51,224 nucleotides of DNA from Gallibacterium genomosp. 1 (GTDB lineage: Bacteria > Pseudomonadota > Gammaproteobacteria > Enterobacterales > Pasteurellaceae): positions 1-51,224 of the forward strand of contig NZ_JPXX01000026.1 in assembly GCF_000771875.1 (NCBI RefSeq), read 5' to 3'. The notes below the pieces were generated by a model that worked only from the letters and a program-made list of their open reading frames with translations, did not search any database and was not told the origin of the DNA. The stretch's first letter is position 1. Each line of letters starts with the position of its first letter. This document shows, piece after piece, positions 20,779 to 29,689 of the stretch. The translations under genes and the position numbers were made by a program.

Positions 20779-22065
20779 ATGTCAGAACTTACTGCAAAGC
20801 TAACTATCAGTGATGGAAGAGAATATGATTTGAATGTACATCGCGCTGAGTTAGGTTATGATGCGGTTGATGTGCAATCATTAACTTCACAAAAATTATT
20901 CACATTCGACCCGGGTTTAATGTCAACCGCCACTTGTAAATCTTCCATCACTTATATCGATGGAGACAAAGGCGTGTTATTGCATCGTGGCTATCCAATC
21001 GATCAACTTGCAGAAAATGCTGATTATCTTGAAGTTGCCTATTTACTGCTTTTCGGTGAACGTCCGAATTTAGAGCAATACAAAGAATTCACTCAATTAG
21101 TAAAAAGACACACTCTTGTACACGAACAATTAAGTCGCTTCTTTAACGGTTTCCGTCGTGACTCTCACCCTATGGCGGTAATGTGCGGTGTTAGTGGTGC
21201 ATTAGCAGCGTTCTATCACGACTCTATCGATGTTAAAGATGCTAAAAACCGTGAATTGACAGCAATTCGCCTATTGGCAAAAATGCCGACACTTGCTGCA
21301 ATGTGTTATAAATATTCTATCGGTCAACCATTTATGTTCCCGCAAAATCATCTATCTTATGCGGGTAATTTCCTTTATATGATGTTCGCTACACCTTGCG
21401 AACCATATATCGTCAACCCAGTTCTTGAAAAAGCAATGGATCGTATCTTTATCCTTCACGCTGACCACGAACAAAATGCTTCAACTTCAACCGTACGTAC
21501 AGCCGCCTCTTCCGGTGCAAACCCATTTGCGTGTATCGCCGCTGGTATTGCTTCTTTATGGGGGCCTGCTCACGGTGGTGCAAACGAAGCCTGCATTAAT
21601 ATGTTGGAAGAAATCGGTACAGTTGATCGTATTCCTGAATTTATTGCCCGAGCAAAAGATAAAAATGATCCATTCCGTTTAATGGGCTTTGGTCATCGTG
21701 TTTATAAAAATTATGATCCTCGTGCTAAAGTAATGCGTCAAACCTGCCACGAAGTATTGCAGGAACTGAAAATTGATAATCCATTATTTGATGTAGCAAT
21801 GGAGCTGGAACGTATTGCTCTTAACGATCCGTACTTTATTGAAAAGAATCTTTATCCAAACGTTGATTTCTATTCAGGTATTATCTTAAAAGCGCTTGGT
21901 ATTCCAACTTCAATGTTTACCGTAATGTTTGCTTTAGGTCGTACAGTTGGTTGGATTGCACACTGGAAAGAAATGTACAATCAAGGCAATTTCAAAATTG
22001 TACGTCCTCGACAAATTTATACCGGTGCAGCACAACGTGATTTTGAACCAATGGATAAAAAATAA
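20779..22065 (+). CDS. gltA: Citrate synthase (type II, hexameric)
   Basis: A 428-residue citrate synthase (E. coli GltA 427) that condenses acetyl-CoA with oxaloacetate. Catalytic regions are [14 protein letters not shown] (near residue 229), [10 protein letters not shown] (near 265) and [15 protein letters not shown] (near 305), with the third active-site Asp in NVDFYSG near 363. The N-terminal domain with [21 protein letters not shown] is the NADH-binding type found in Gram-negative enzymes. A strong GGAGG precedes the ATG. It is divergent from sucABCD. Its presence makes an oxidative TCA entry possible, unlike in H. influenzae. Confidence 0.98.
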   Translation: MSELTAKLTISDGREYDLNVHRAELGYDAVDVQSLTSQKLFTFDPGLMSTATCKSSITYIDGDKGVLLHRGYPIDQLAENADYLEVAYLLLFGERPNLEQYKEFTQLVKRHTLVHEQLSRFFNGFRRDSHPMAVMCGVSGALAAFYHDSIDVKDAKNRELTAIRLLAKMPTLAAMCYKYSIGQPFMFPQNHLSYAGNFLYMMFATPCEPYIVNPVLEKAMDRIFILHADHEQNASTSTVRTAASSGANPFACIAAGIASLWGPAHGGANEACINMLEEIGTVDRIPEFIARAKDKNDPFRLMGFGHRVYKNYDPRAKVMRQTCHEVLQELKIDNPLFDVAMELERIALNDPYFIEKNLYPNVDFYSGIILKALGIPTSMFTVMFALGRTVGWIAHWKEMYNQGNFKIVRPRQIYTGAAQRDFEPMDKK

Positions 22066-22093
22066 TTTCCTCCGACATTGACTTTCCTTTTTT

Positions 22094-22128
22094 CCCACAT
22101 TTTTATTGCTAAAAATGTGGGATTTTTT
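22094..22128 (+). terminator. Terminator after gltA
   Basis: CCCACATTTTTA (22094-22105) pairs perfectly with TAAAAATGTGGG (22110-22121) around TTGC and is followed by ATTTTTT. A strong intrinsic terminator 28 bases past the gltA stop. Confidence 0.9.
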
Positions 22129-22198
22129 AATTATTCACTCAATGAGTATTAAAACTAATACTCCTCTAACAAATACCATTTAAACTTTCACGAAAACC

Positions 22199-22242
22199 TT
22201 GACATTGATCACAAAAAAAATAGAATGAACGAACGTTCATTC
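22199..22242 (+). promoter_or_regulatory. Promoter and palindromic operator of the acrRAB operon
   Basis: TTGACA (22199-22204), a 16-base spacer and TAGAAT (22221-22226) make a strong sigma-70 promoter. A perfect inverted repeat GAATGAACG-AA-CGTTCATTC (22223-22242) begins inside the -10, as expected for a repressor operator. It is the type bound by TetR-family repressors, most simply by the gene just downstream, giving autorepression of the pump operon. Confidence 0.85.
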
Positions 22243-22271
22243 ATACCTTTTAATAGGAGAAAAAACTCATA

Positions 22272-22847
22272 ATGACAGCAGAAAACGAAATGCTTCAGCA
22301 GATTTTTCGTGCAACAGAAAAGTTGATTGCTCAATATGGCGTACACCAACTCTCTATGCAAAAAATCGCTAAAGAAGCAGGAATTGCTGCCGGCACTATA
22401 TATATCTATTTCAAAAGCAAAGAAGAATTATTGCAACGTCTTGCCTTTGATCTTTTCCAACGCTTCCAAACTTGTGTTAATAAAGGAATTAATCCGGATT
22501 TACCACTATTTCAACAATATCGTCAAATGTGGTGGAATTTATGGCACTGGTTGCACGCTAATCCTCAAGTCATTTTAACAATGAATCAATATCGCGCTCT
22601 ACCAGATTTTTACAATATTATCGAAGAGTGCTTGAATATTACGGATGATGCTTGGCATTGTTTAACCGAAAAAGGAAAACAAAGCGGTGAAATTTCCGAT
22701 CTACATCCAGATATTTTGTTCAGTTTGAGCTTAGAAAGTGCAATCAATATGGCAGAAAAAGATCTTCATTTACGGATGAAAAGTAATGCACAGGATCTGG
22801 AAAAGATTATTCAACATAGCTGGAATGCTATCTTACCTCTTTCTTAA
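22272..22847 (+). CDS. acrR: TetR-family repressor of the RND pump (AcrR-like)
   Basis: A 191-residue TetR-family protein. The helix-turn-helix lies at about residues 24-50 (LSMQKIAKEAGIAAGTIYIYFKSKEELL), followed by an all-helical ligand domain with many aromatic residues. It begins 30 bases past a perfect palindromic operator that overlaps its own promoter, and it is followed by acrA and acrB on the same strand, so it most likely represses the whole operon and lets go when it binds a pump substrate. The name AcrR is by position and family; the ligand is unknown. Confidence 0.88.
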   Translation: MTAENEMLQQIFRATEKLIAQYGVHQLSMQKIAKEAGIAAGTIYIYFKSKEELLQRLAFDLFQRFQTCVNKGINPDLPLFQQYRQMWWNLWHWLHANPQVILTMNQYRALPDFYNIIEECLNITDDAWHCLTEKGKQSGEISDLHPDILFSLSLESAINMAEKDLHLRMKSNAQDLEKIIQHSWNAILPLS

Positions 22848-22880
22848 ATATGATTTATTTTTTAGTACGGAGAAATTTAA

Positions 22881-24071
22881 ATGACTGAAAATCAGGCTGT
22901 AAAGCCTCGTCTTTCAAAACGCTTTGTTGTAAAAATCGTTTTGTTAGTCACACTATTGATATTTGCGTTAGTCATTGCTGCGCATTTTATTAAAAAAGTA
23001 AAAACTAACGAATTTTTAAACAATATGCCACCTAGCATTATTCCAATTACGGCAATAAAAATCGAACCACAAGACTGGATACCAGTGATTAACAGCACAG
23101 CATTAGTGCGTCCAAATCAAGGTGCGATGCTAAGCTCCCAAGGTACTGGGACAGTAACAAGTGTTAATATCCAATCCGGTCAGCACGTGAAAAAAGGGCA
23201 AGTGTTGGTTGAGTTGGATAACTCAGTTGAAAAAGCCAATCTGGTTGCGGCGGAAGCAAAACTTCCGGCGGCTAAATTGACTTATAACCGTTACCTTGCC
23301 TTGATGAAAACCAATAGCGTTTCAAAAACTGAATTGGATAATGCAAAAGCCACTTATGAAAACTTGGTTGCTACTGTCAATGGTTTAAAAGCAACGATTC
23401 AGCGTCGTCAGATTGTTGCGCCGTTCGATGGTGAAGCCGGTATTATTAAAGTGAATGTCGGTGAATACGTTACTGCCGGTACTGAAATTGTACGTGTTGA
23501 AGATCGTAGCAAAATGAAAGTCAATTTCGGCATTTCGCAAGACGAACTTAGTCAATTACATCTACAACAGCAAGTAAAAGCGGTTAGCGATGTTTATCCT
23601 GATGAAACTTTCTCAGCAGTAATCACCGCGATCGAACCGGCTATTAACAAATCCACCGGGTTAGTCGAAGTGGAAGCGACTTTTGAAGGGCAAACCAAAT
23701 TAATTTCCGGTATGTTCGTTCACCTTAAAGTAGAACGTCAAACCGAAACCAATCAAGTGGTCGTGCCTCAAGTTGCTATCAGCTACAATATGTATGGTGA
23801 AACCGCTTATATCCTCGTTCCGCTTACAGAAGAAGATAAAGCGAAACTCGGTAACCAACCACTAGATAATGTCTATAAAGCACAACAAATCACAGTGCAA
23901 ACCAAAGACCGTCGCAGTGTTCACGCCCAATTAGCAGCAAACCCTGCACTCAAAGCCGGCACCTATATCATTACCGGTGGGTTGCAAAATGTCAGCGGCG
24001 GTAGTTATGTCAGAATGGTTGATAAACCGGTGATTGGTGCTACTGAACCAGAAACAAAAACTAATCTTTAA
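22881..24071 (+). CDS. acrA: RND efflux periplasmic adaptor (AcrA/MexE family)
   Basis: A 396-residue membrane fusion protein. One N-terminal membrane segment (about residues 18-41) anchors it; there is no lipobox cysteine, unlike E. coli AcrA. Then come the barrel-sandwich/lipoyl halves (GTGTVTSVNIQSGQHVKKGQ near 90 and APFDGEAGIIKVNVGEYV near 177), a helical hairpin between them, and the beta-barrel. It bridges the AcrB-like pump to an outer membrane channel that is not in this window. It is 33 bases after acrR and 23 bases before acrB. Confidence 0.92.
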   Translation: MTENQAVKPRLSKRFVVKIVLLVTLLIFALVIAAHFIKKVKTNEFLNNMPPSIIPITAIKIEPQDWIPVINSTALVRPNQGAMLSSQGTGTVTSVNIQSGQHVKKGQVLVELDNSVEKANLVAAEAKLPAAKLTYNRYLALMKTNSVSKTELDNAKATYENLVATVNGLKATIQRRQIVAPFDGEAGIIKVNVGEYVTAGTEIVRVEDRSKMKVNFGISQDELSQLHLQQQVKAVSDVYPDETFSAVITAIEPAINKSTGLVEVEATFEGQTKLISGMFVHLKVERQTETNQVVVPQVAISYNMYGETAYILVPLTEEDKAKLGNQPLDNVYKAQQITVQTKDRRSVHAQLAANPALKAGTYIITGGLQNVSGGSYVRMVDKPVIGATEPETKTNL

Positions 24072-24094
24072 GTATTAGCAAATTAGGAAAAAAG

Positions 24095-27000
24095 ATGAAA
24101 TTTACCGATCTTTTTATTAAACGCCCGGTGCTTGCCATTTCGATTAGCTTGTTGATTGTCATTCTGGGACTACAAGCAATATCAAAACTGGCTGTTCGGG
24201 AATATCCAAAACTCGTTACTACTGTAATTAATATTACAACAGCTTATCCAGGAGCAGATGCAGAACTTGTCGAAGCCTTTATTACTTCAAAAATCGAGGA
24301 GGCGGTTGCGCAAGCGGATAACATTGACTATATGTCTTCATCCAGTGCGCAAGGTTCTTCTCGCATTACTGTAAAAATGAAGTTAAATGCCGATCCGAAC
24401 GGTGCTTTGGCGGATGTATTGGCAAAAGTGAACTCTGTTCGTTCGCAATTACCTTCCGATATTGAAGACCCGACCATTACCTCTTCTACCGGTGGTTCCG
24501 GTATTATGTATATCGGTTTCACCTCGAAAGAATTAAATTCCAGTCAGGTTACCGACTACATTGAACGTGTTGTCAAACCACAATTCTTTACAGTATCCGG
24601 TGTGGCAAAAGTGGAAGTTTTCGGAGGCGCTTCTTACGCTTTGCGTATTTGGCTGCAACCTGAAAAAATGGCAGCGCTCGGCTTGTCCGCCAGCGATGTA
24701 ATGGGAGCATTGTCACAAAATAACGTACAGACTGCGGCAGGTAGTGCCAACAGTTATTATGTTACCTATAAAAACAAAGTGGAAACCACGACAAAATCCG
24801 CTGATGAGTTGCGCAACTTAGTGCTATTCTCTAAAAACGGTAATATCGTAAAACTCGGCGATATTGCAAAAGTCGATATGGATAAAGAGAGCGATAACGC
24901 ACGTGCAGCGGCAAACGGTGAAAATGCGGTCGTTTTAGGCATTGAGCCGGCGGCGGATGCTAACCCATTGACAGTGGTAAAAAACATTTATCCACTTTAT
25001 AACTCTATTAAAGAGAGCTTGCCTAACAGTATCGAAAGCCGTGTACTTTACGATAAAACCATTGCGATTAACGACTCTATCAACGAAGTTATTCACACTA
25101 TCTTTGAAGCAACCGTAATCGTGCTTGTCGTGATCACAATGTTCTTAGGCTCTTTCCGTGCAATGATTATTCCGGTGGTCACTATTCCGATTTCACTTAT
25201 CGGGGTAATTATGTTGCTGCAATTCTTTGATTTCTCGATCAACCTGATGACGCTACTGGCGTTGATTCTCGCTATCGGTCTGGTGGTGGATGATGCGATC
25301 GTAGTGTTGGAAAATGTCGACCGACATATCAAAGAGGGCGAAACCCCATTCCGTGCGGCAATTATCGGTACACGTGAAATCGCCACTCCGGTTATCTCAA
25401 TGACTATTGCGCTTTGTGCAGTATATTCGCCAATGGCGTTGATGGGCGGAATTACCGGAACGCTGTTTAAAGAGTTCGCCTTAACCCTTGCCGGTGCGGT
25501 GTTTATTTCCGGTATTATTGCGTTAACACTGTCACCAATGATGTGCGGTAATATCCTCAAAGCTCACACCAATCCGACCAAACTGGAAATTCGTGTTGAA
25601 CGTACTTTGAACAGCGTAACTGATCTCTATCAACGTATGTTGGCATTGATGTTGGACAGCCGTAAATTGGTGATTTTCTTTGCAGTATTGATTTTTGCCA
25701 GCTTGCCGGTGCTGATGAGCAATCTTTCCAGTGAATTAACTCCGAATGAAGATAAAGGTGCGATTTTAGCGTTGGGTACAGCGCCATCTAATACCAATAT
25801 TGATTATGTACAGGATGCAATGAAACAGTATGAGAAAATCCTTTCAGAAACGCCTGAAGTGGAATTCTCTATGGTGATTTCCGGTGTGCCGAGTACCAAC
25901 CGTTCATTGGCAATCGCCAGTTTGACCAACTGGAGCAACCGTGACCGCAGCCAAACTGAAATTGCAAATGAGATCAACCAGAAAGCGAAAGCTATTCCGG
26001 AAATCAGTGTAAACGGCTTCTCGTTCCCGGAAATTGAAACCGGTGAACAAGGACCTCCGGTCAGTTTCGTTATCACCTCTGCGGATGATATTCACAAAAT
26101 TGCGTTAGTGGCAGAACAAGTGTTAAATGCGGCAAGAAAATCCGGTAAGTTTATTTATAACAGCCTTGATTTGAAATTCGATACACCGCAAATGCACATT
26201 ACTATCGACAAAGAAAAAGCAGGTACTTACGGTATCAGTATGCAGCAGATCAGTAAATTATTGGGAAGTTATCTCGCCGGCGGCACAATCACTCGTGTCG
26301 GTATCGACGGACGTTCCTATAAAATCATTTCTGAAGTACCGCGTGCAGACCGTTTAAATCCGGAAGATTTGAATAACTATTTCGTTACTGCTGCAAACGG
26401 TGACTCTGTGCCGCTCGGTAACTTAATCAAAATGGAAATTAACTCTGAACCGCTTTCTTTAAGCCGTTTCAATCAGTTAAGTTCCGCCGTTATCAGTGCA
26501 ATTCCAATGCCAACTAGCTCCGTAGGGGATGCAGTAGAGTGGTTTGAAGGTGAAGGGGCTTCTTTGTTGCCAAGCAATTACAGCTATGACTTCAAAGGCG
26601 AAGCGCGTCAATTCGTACAGGAAGGTAATGCGCTTGCAGTTACTTTCGTACTGGCAGTATTGATTATCTTCTTAGTGCTTTCAATTCAATTTGAATCAAT
26701 GCGTGATCCATTAGTCATTATGATCTCTGTACCGTTGGCAATCAGTGGTGCTTTGCTGATGTTAAATATTCTGTCGTTATTCGGCATTGCCGGTACAACG
26801 CTCAATATTTATTCAGAAGTGGGATTGATTACTTTGGTTGGTTTAATTACCAAACACGGAATCTTGATGTGTGAAGTAGCAAAAGAACAACAATTACTTT
26901 TCGGAAAAGATCGTATTGAAGCCATCAGCTATGCGGCAAAAGTGCGGTTACGTCCAATTCTGATGACCACCGCCGCAATGATCGCCGGTTTGATTCCGTT

Positions 27001-27169
27001 ACTTTACGCAAGCGGTGCCGGTGCGGTATCTCGTTTCAGTATCGGTATCGTCATCGTATCCGGTCTTGCTATCGGCACATTGTTTACCTTATTTGTATTA
27101 CCGGTAATTTATACCTTGGTAGCAAGTAAACACAAGCCGTTGCCAGTCTTTGAAGAAAGCGCTTCTTAA
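24095..27169 (+). CDS. acrB: RND multidrug efflux transporter (AcrB family)
   Basis: A 1024-residue resistance-nodulation-division pump. The first membrane segment follows FIKRPVLAISISLLIVILG, then a large periplasmic loop, then membrane segments 2-6 with the proton-relay Asp pair in LAIGLVVDDAIVVLENVDRH (near residue 405) and the motif MTIALCAVYSPMALMGG. A second half repeats the layout, with LVGLITKHGILMCE near 920 and the conserved RLRPILMTT near 960. It takes drugs from the inner membrane and periplasm, driven by protons. Last gene of acrRAB, followed by a hairpin. Confidence 0.95.
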   Translation: MKFTDLFIKRPVLAISISLLIVILGLQAISKLAVREYPKLVTTVINITTAYPGADAELVEAFITSKIEEAVAQADNIDYMSSSSAQGSSRITVKMKLNADPNGALADVLAKVNSVRSQLPSDIEDPTITSSTGGSGIMYIGFTSKELNSSQVTDYIERVVKPQFFTVSGVAKVEVFGGASYALRIWLQPEKMAALGLSASDVMGALSQNNVQTAAGSANSYYVTYKNKVETTTKSADELRNLVLFSKNGNIVKLGDIAKVDMDKESDNARAAANGENAVVLGIEPAADANPLTVVKNIYPLYNSIKESLPNSIESRVLYDKTIAINDSINEVIHTIFEATVIVLVVITMFLGSFRAMIIPVVTIPISLIGVIMLLQFFDFSINLMTLLALILAIGLVVDDAIVVLENVDRHIKEGETPFRAAIIGTREIATPVISMTIALCAVYSPMALMGGITGTLFKEFALTLAGAVFISGIIALTLSPMMCGNILKAHTNPTKLEIRVERTLNSVTDLYQRMLALMLDSRKLVIFFAVLIFASLPVLMSNLSSELTPNEDKGAILALGTAPSNTNIDYVQDAMKQYEKILSETPEVEFSMVISGVPSTNRSLAIASLTNWSNRDRSQTEIANEINQKAKAIPEISVNGFSFPEIETGEQGPPVSFVITSADDIHKIALVAEQVLNAARKSGKFIYNSLDLKFDTPQMHITIDKEKAGTYGISMQQISKLLGSYLAGGTITRVGIDGRSYKIISEVPRADRLNPEDLNNYFVTAANGDSVPLGNLIKMEINSEPLSLSRFNQLSSAVISAIPMPTSSVGDAVEWFEGEGASLLPSNYSYDFKGEARQFVQEGNALAVTFVLAVLIIFLVLSIQFESMRDPLVIMISVPLAISGALLMLNILSLFGIAGTTLNIYSEVGLITLVGLITKHGILMCEVAKEQQLLFGKDRIEAISYAAKVRLRPILMTTAAMIAGLIPLLYASGAGAVSRFSIGIVIVSGLAIGTLFTLFVLPVIYTLVASKHKPLPVFEESAS
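26940..26948 (+). other. DNA uptake signal (Haemophilus type), example copy
   Basis: AAGTGCGGT, the 9-base core recognised by the uptake machinery of Haemophilus-lineage Pasteurellaceae. Further exact copies (as ACCGCACTT) are at 3404-3412, 7979-7987, 32491-32499 and 36520-36528. I noted none in the accessory stretch after 45 kb. My count by eye may be incomplete. Confidence 0.7.
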
Positions 27170-27189
27170 TTATCCCCTTTAATAAAATA

Positions 27190-27218
27190 AAAGGTCTGGA
27201 GCATTATCCAGACCTTTA
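27190..27218 (+). terminator. Hairpin between acrB and the autotransporter gene
   Basis: AAAGGTCTGGA (27190-27200) pairs with TCCAGACCTTT (27207-27217) around GCATTA. It can act for the acrRAB operon on the plus strand and, with the A/T flanks, for the converging autotransporter gene. Confidence 0.7.
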
Positions 27219-27270
27219 TCAATAATCTAAAAACAAAAAAGGAACATTTTCATTTAAGATTCAACAACAA

Positions 27271-28230
27271 TTAGAATTGATAGCCAATAGAAGTTGATGT
27301 ACTAAGATCTTTATTACTACCATTCATTCCTGTTGCAAAACTAAATTTTGCTTTCCAACGCCCATCATTACTCAATTTTGATATACCTATCGCAATAGCA
27401 CTACGATCACGATAAGTTCCTAAACCGACAGCAATCATACTTTTTCCATCTTTAGTCGCCGAAACTAAACCAGCCATTGCATTGCTAGCTGCAATCCCAC
27501 TAGCAAGACGATCATCTAATGATTTTATATCGCGATGTAATTGATTAATTTGCTTATCCAAATTTAATTTTCTGCTTTCAAGTTGTTGAATACGATCTTC
27601 ATGATTTTCTATTACAGTTCTATTCGCATTTATCGCATTAGTATTGTTGGTTATAGCAATTCTATTCGTATTTATCGTATTAGTATTATTTGTTATAGCA
27701 GTTTTATTCGCATCTATCGCACTAGTGTTATTGGTTATAGCGGTTTTGTTTTCACTAATTGCGGCTTTATTCTCACCGATTGCGGTTTTATTCTCACCAA
27801 TTGCGGTTTTGTTCGCCTCTATCGCCTTTTCTATGACACCAAATCTTGTGTTACTTTTTATAAAGTCTTCTCTCTTTTCTTCTATATATGGGTCATAATA
27901 TGGGTCATATTGGTCATCAGCTATACCATAGACAAACTTCCTGTACCATTCTGTATTTTTCAAGTAACTATCCTCGCTTGGATCATAAATTTCTTCGGAC
28001 TTAGGATCAATTACTAAGGACGCAGAATCAATGCCAAGTATTTTGTCAATCATATTTAATCTCTCACAAGGAGCACATTCGAATAGTTCAGCTGTTAAAC
28101 GACGTCCTTTCCCATCTTTCTGCCCCCAAAGTTCTCTGTCACTTGATTCGTACCTAGCAAAAACATTAAAAGATATTGACAACATCAGTGGTAAATACAT
28201 AAAAAATGATCTATCTAATTTAATTAACAT
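27271..28230 (-). CDS. Small trimeric autotransporter adhesin (YadA-anchor family, ApiA/Omp100-like)
   Basis: A 319-residue surface protein. A signal peptide (about residues 1-25, ending SFNVFA) is followed by a unique region with CAPC at 53-56 and an acidic Tyr-Asp-Pro-rich part (107-118). Residues about 135-210 are ten or so seven-residue repeats of the type TAIGENK/TAITNNT, a coiled-coil stalk. The last 80 residues (LDDRLASGIAASNAMAGL ... STSIGYQF) are the YadA C-terminal anchor, ending in Phe as outer membrane barrels do. It has no YadA head repeats, so it is mostly stalk. It resembles in size and plan the ApiA/Omp100 adhesin of Aggregatibacter. AAGGGG precedes the ATG at 28230; ATG at residue 11 is a less likely start. 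Binding partner unknown. Confidence 0.88.
   Translation of the reverse strand: MLIKLDRSFFMYLPLMLSISFNVFARYESSDRELWGQKDGKGRRLTAELFECAPCERLNMIDKILGIDSASLVIDPKSEEIYDPSEDSYLKNTEWYRKFVYGIADDQYDPYYDPYIEEKREDFIKSNTRFGVIEKAIEANKTAIGENKTAIGENKAAISENKTAITNNTSAIDANKTAITNNTNTINTNRIAITNNTNAINANRTVIENHEDRIQQLESRKLNLDKQINQLHRDIKSLDDRLASGIAASNAMAGLVSATKDGKSMIAVGLGTYRDRSAIAIGISKLSNDGRWKAKFSFATGMNGSNKDLSTSTSIGYQF
27601..27828 (-). repeat. Heptad repeats (21-base units) in the autotransporter stalk
   Basis: About ten seven-residue units (TAIGENK, AAISENK, TAITNNT, SAIDANK, NTINTNR, NAINANR and similar) are encoded by imperfect 21-base tandem repeats; some alternate as 42-base pairs. Open frames on the opposite strand across this stretch are by-products of the repeats. 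Copy number could vary between strains by recombination. Confidence 0.85.
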
Positions 28231-28341
28231 AGATATTTCCCCTTATTTTAGTTTAGTTACTCACATTTTTTAGACTAACTTATTGCTTATCTTAAGCTTT
28301 AATTTCTAAGTTAATTCATAAAAAGACTTTTTGTTATAAGC

Positions 28342-28371
28342 ATTCTACCTAGGGGGGGGGGTAGAAATCAA
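28342..28371 (-). promoter_or_regulatory. Autotransporter promoter with a C10 tract in the -35/-10 spacer
   Basis: On the minus strand TTGATT (28371-28366) and TAGAAT (28347-28342) are 18 bases apart, and ten of the spacer bases are a run of C (28361-28352; G10 on the plus strand). Slippage of that run would change the spacing around the 17-base optimum and so switch or tune expression, as known for porA, opc and other phase-variable promoters. A start near 28335 leaves a leader of about 105 bases. Confidence 0.65.
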
Positions 28372-28450
28372 TTAGAAAAAATGATATTTGTGATCTGCAC
28401 TCTGTTTTTTTACCTTTTACCGCTCTGTATCGCAAAACACCTCCTTTAGA

Positions 28451-28486
28451 AGGGAGAGAATATCAAAAAAATCCTATCCTCTCCCT
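28451..28486. repeat. Inverted repeat in the autotransporter-mreB gap
   Basis: AGGGAGAGAATA (28451-28462) and TATCCTCTCCCT (28475-28486) pair with one mismatch around a 12-base loop. No T run follows, so a regulatory or structural role is open. The gap of 347 bases otherwise holds the poly-C promoter and the mreB leader. Confidence 0.5.
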
Positions 28487-28577
28487 ATTAAACAGCCTGA
28501 TTTTTTGGTAAATTTACACCAATTTTTTCACTGTAAAAAAACAACCCTAATTTAATTACTCAAATAAGCGGAAAATT

Positions 28578-29627
28578 ATGTTTAAAAAAATTCGTGGTTT
28601 ATTTTCTAATGATCTTTCTATTGATTTAGGAACAGCTAATACTCTTATTTATGTTAAGGGGCAAGGTATCGTCCTTGATGAACCCTCTGTAGTGGCAATT
28701 CGTCAAGATCGTGTCGGTTCGCTAAAAAGCATTGCTGCTGTCGGTCACGAAGCGAAGTTGATGATTGGTAGAACCCCAAAAAGTATTAGTGCCATTCGCC
28801 CTATGAAAGATGGTGTGATTGCCGACTTCTTCGTCACTGAAAAAATGTTGCAATATTTCATTAAGCAAGTTCACCGTAATAACTTTATGCGTCCAAGCCC
28901 TCGTGTATTAGTGTGTGTTCCTGCCGGTGCAACTCAGGTAGAACGCCGTGCAATCAAAGAATCCGCCTATGGAGCTGGTGCTAGAGAAGTGCATTTAATC
29001 GAAGAACCAATGGCGGCAGCAATCGGTGCAAAATTGCCAGTTTCCGAAGCGACAGGTTCAATGGTAATCGATATTGGTGGCGGTACAACCGAAGTTGCCG
29101 TGATTTCATTAAATGGTGTGGTCTATTCCTCTTCTGTTCGTATTGGTGGTGACCGGTTTGATGACTCGATTATCAATTATGTCCGCCGTACTTTCGGTTC
29201 ATCTATCGGTGAAATCACTGCTGAAAAAATTAAGAAAGAACTCGCCACCGCCTACATTGCCGAAGGTGATGAAATCTTAGAAATGGAAGTGCAAGGTAAT
29301 AATCTTGCGGAAGGTGCGCCAAGAACCTTTACTTTAAACACTCACGATGTTTTGGAAGCAATTCAACAACCGCTTGACGGTATCGTGCGTGCAGTACGCA
29401 CTGCTCTTGAGCAATGTCCGCCGGAATTGGCTGCCGATATTTTTGAACGTGGAATGGTGCTTACCGGTGGTGGTGCATTAATGAAAAATATTGATATTCT
29501 GTTAGCGAAAGAGTCTGGTGTGCCGGTGATTGTAGCGGATGATCCATTAACTTGCGTAGCGCGCGGTGGTGGCGAAGCGTTAGAGATGATCGACAAACTC
29601 GGCGGCGATATTTTCAGCGACGATTAA
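28578..29627 (+). CDS. mreB: Rod-shape actin homologue MreB
   Basis: A 349-residue bacterial actin (E. coli MreB 347) that forms membrane filaments guiding the elongation machinery. Clear signatures: [20 protein letters not shown] (phosphate 1), [19 protein letters not shown] (phosphate 2, near residue 158), [10 protein letters not shown], and [16 protein letters not shown] (adenosine, near 295). First gene of mreBCD on the same strand; a gap of 62 bases precedes mreC. Confidence 0.99.
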   Translation: MFKKIRGLFSNDLSIDLGTANTLIYVKGQGIVLDEPSVVAIRQDRVGSLKSIAAVGHEAKLMIGRTPKSISAIRPMKDGVIADFFVTEKMLQYFIKQVHRNNFMRPSPRVLVCVPAGATQVERRAIKESAYGAGAREVHLIEEPMAAAIGAKLPVSEATGSMVIDIGGGTTEVAVISLNGVVYSSSVRIGGDRFDDSIINYVRRTFGSSIGEITAEKIKKELATAYIAEGDEILEMEVQGNNLAEGAPRTFTLNTHDVLEAIQQPLDGIVRAVRTALEQCPPELAADIFERGMVLTGGGALMKNIDILLAKESGVPVIVADDPLTCVARGGGEALEMIDKLGGDIFSDD

Positions 29628-29689
29628 TTTTTAAATCATTCATTTAGCGTGGCTTAGCAATAAGCTACGCTATTTTTAGCTTTCACAGT

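Noticed and set aside
27601-27828. Repeat array as a CRISPR
   Set aside because: The units are imperfect, contiguous and in frame with a coiled-coil protein; there are no spacers. No other repeat-spacer pattern was seen in the window.
27583-28017. 144- and 84-residue plus-strand frames opposite the autotransporter
   Set aside because: They arise from the 21-base repeats read on the other strand. The minus frame has a signal peptide, heptads and a YadA anchor, so it is the real gene.
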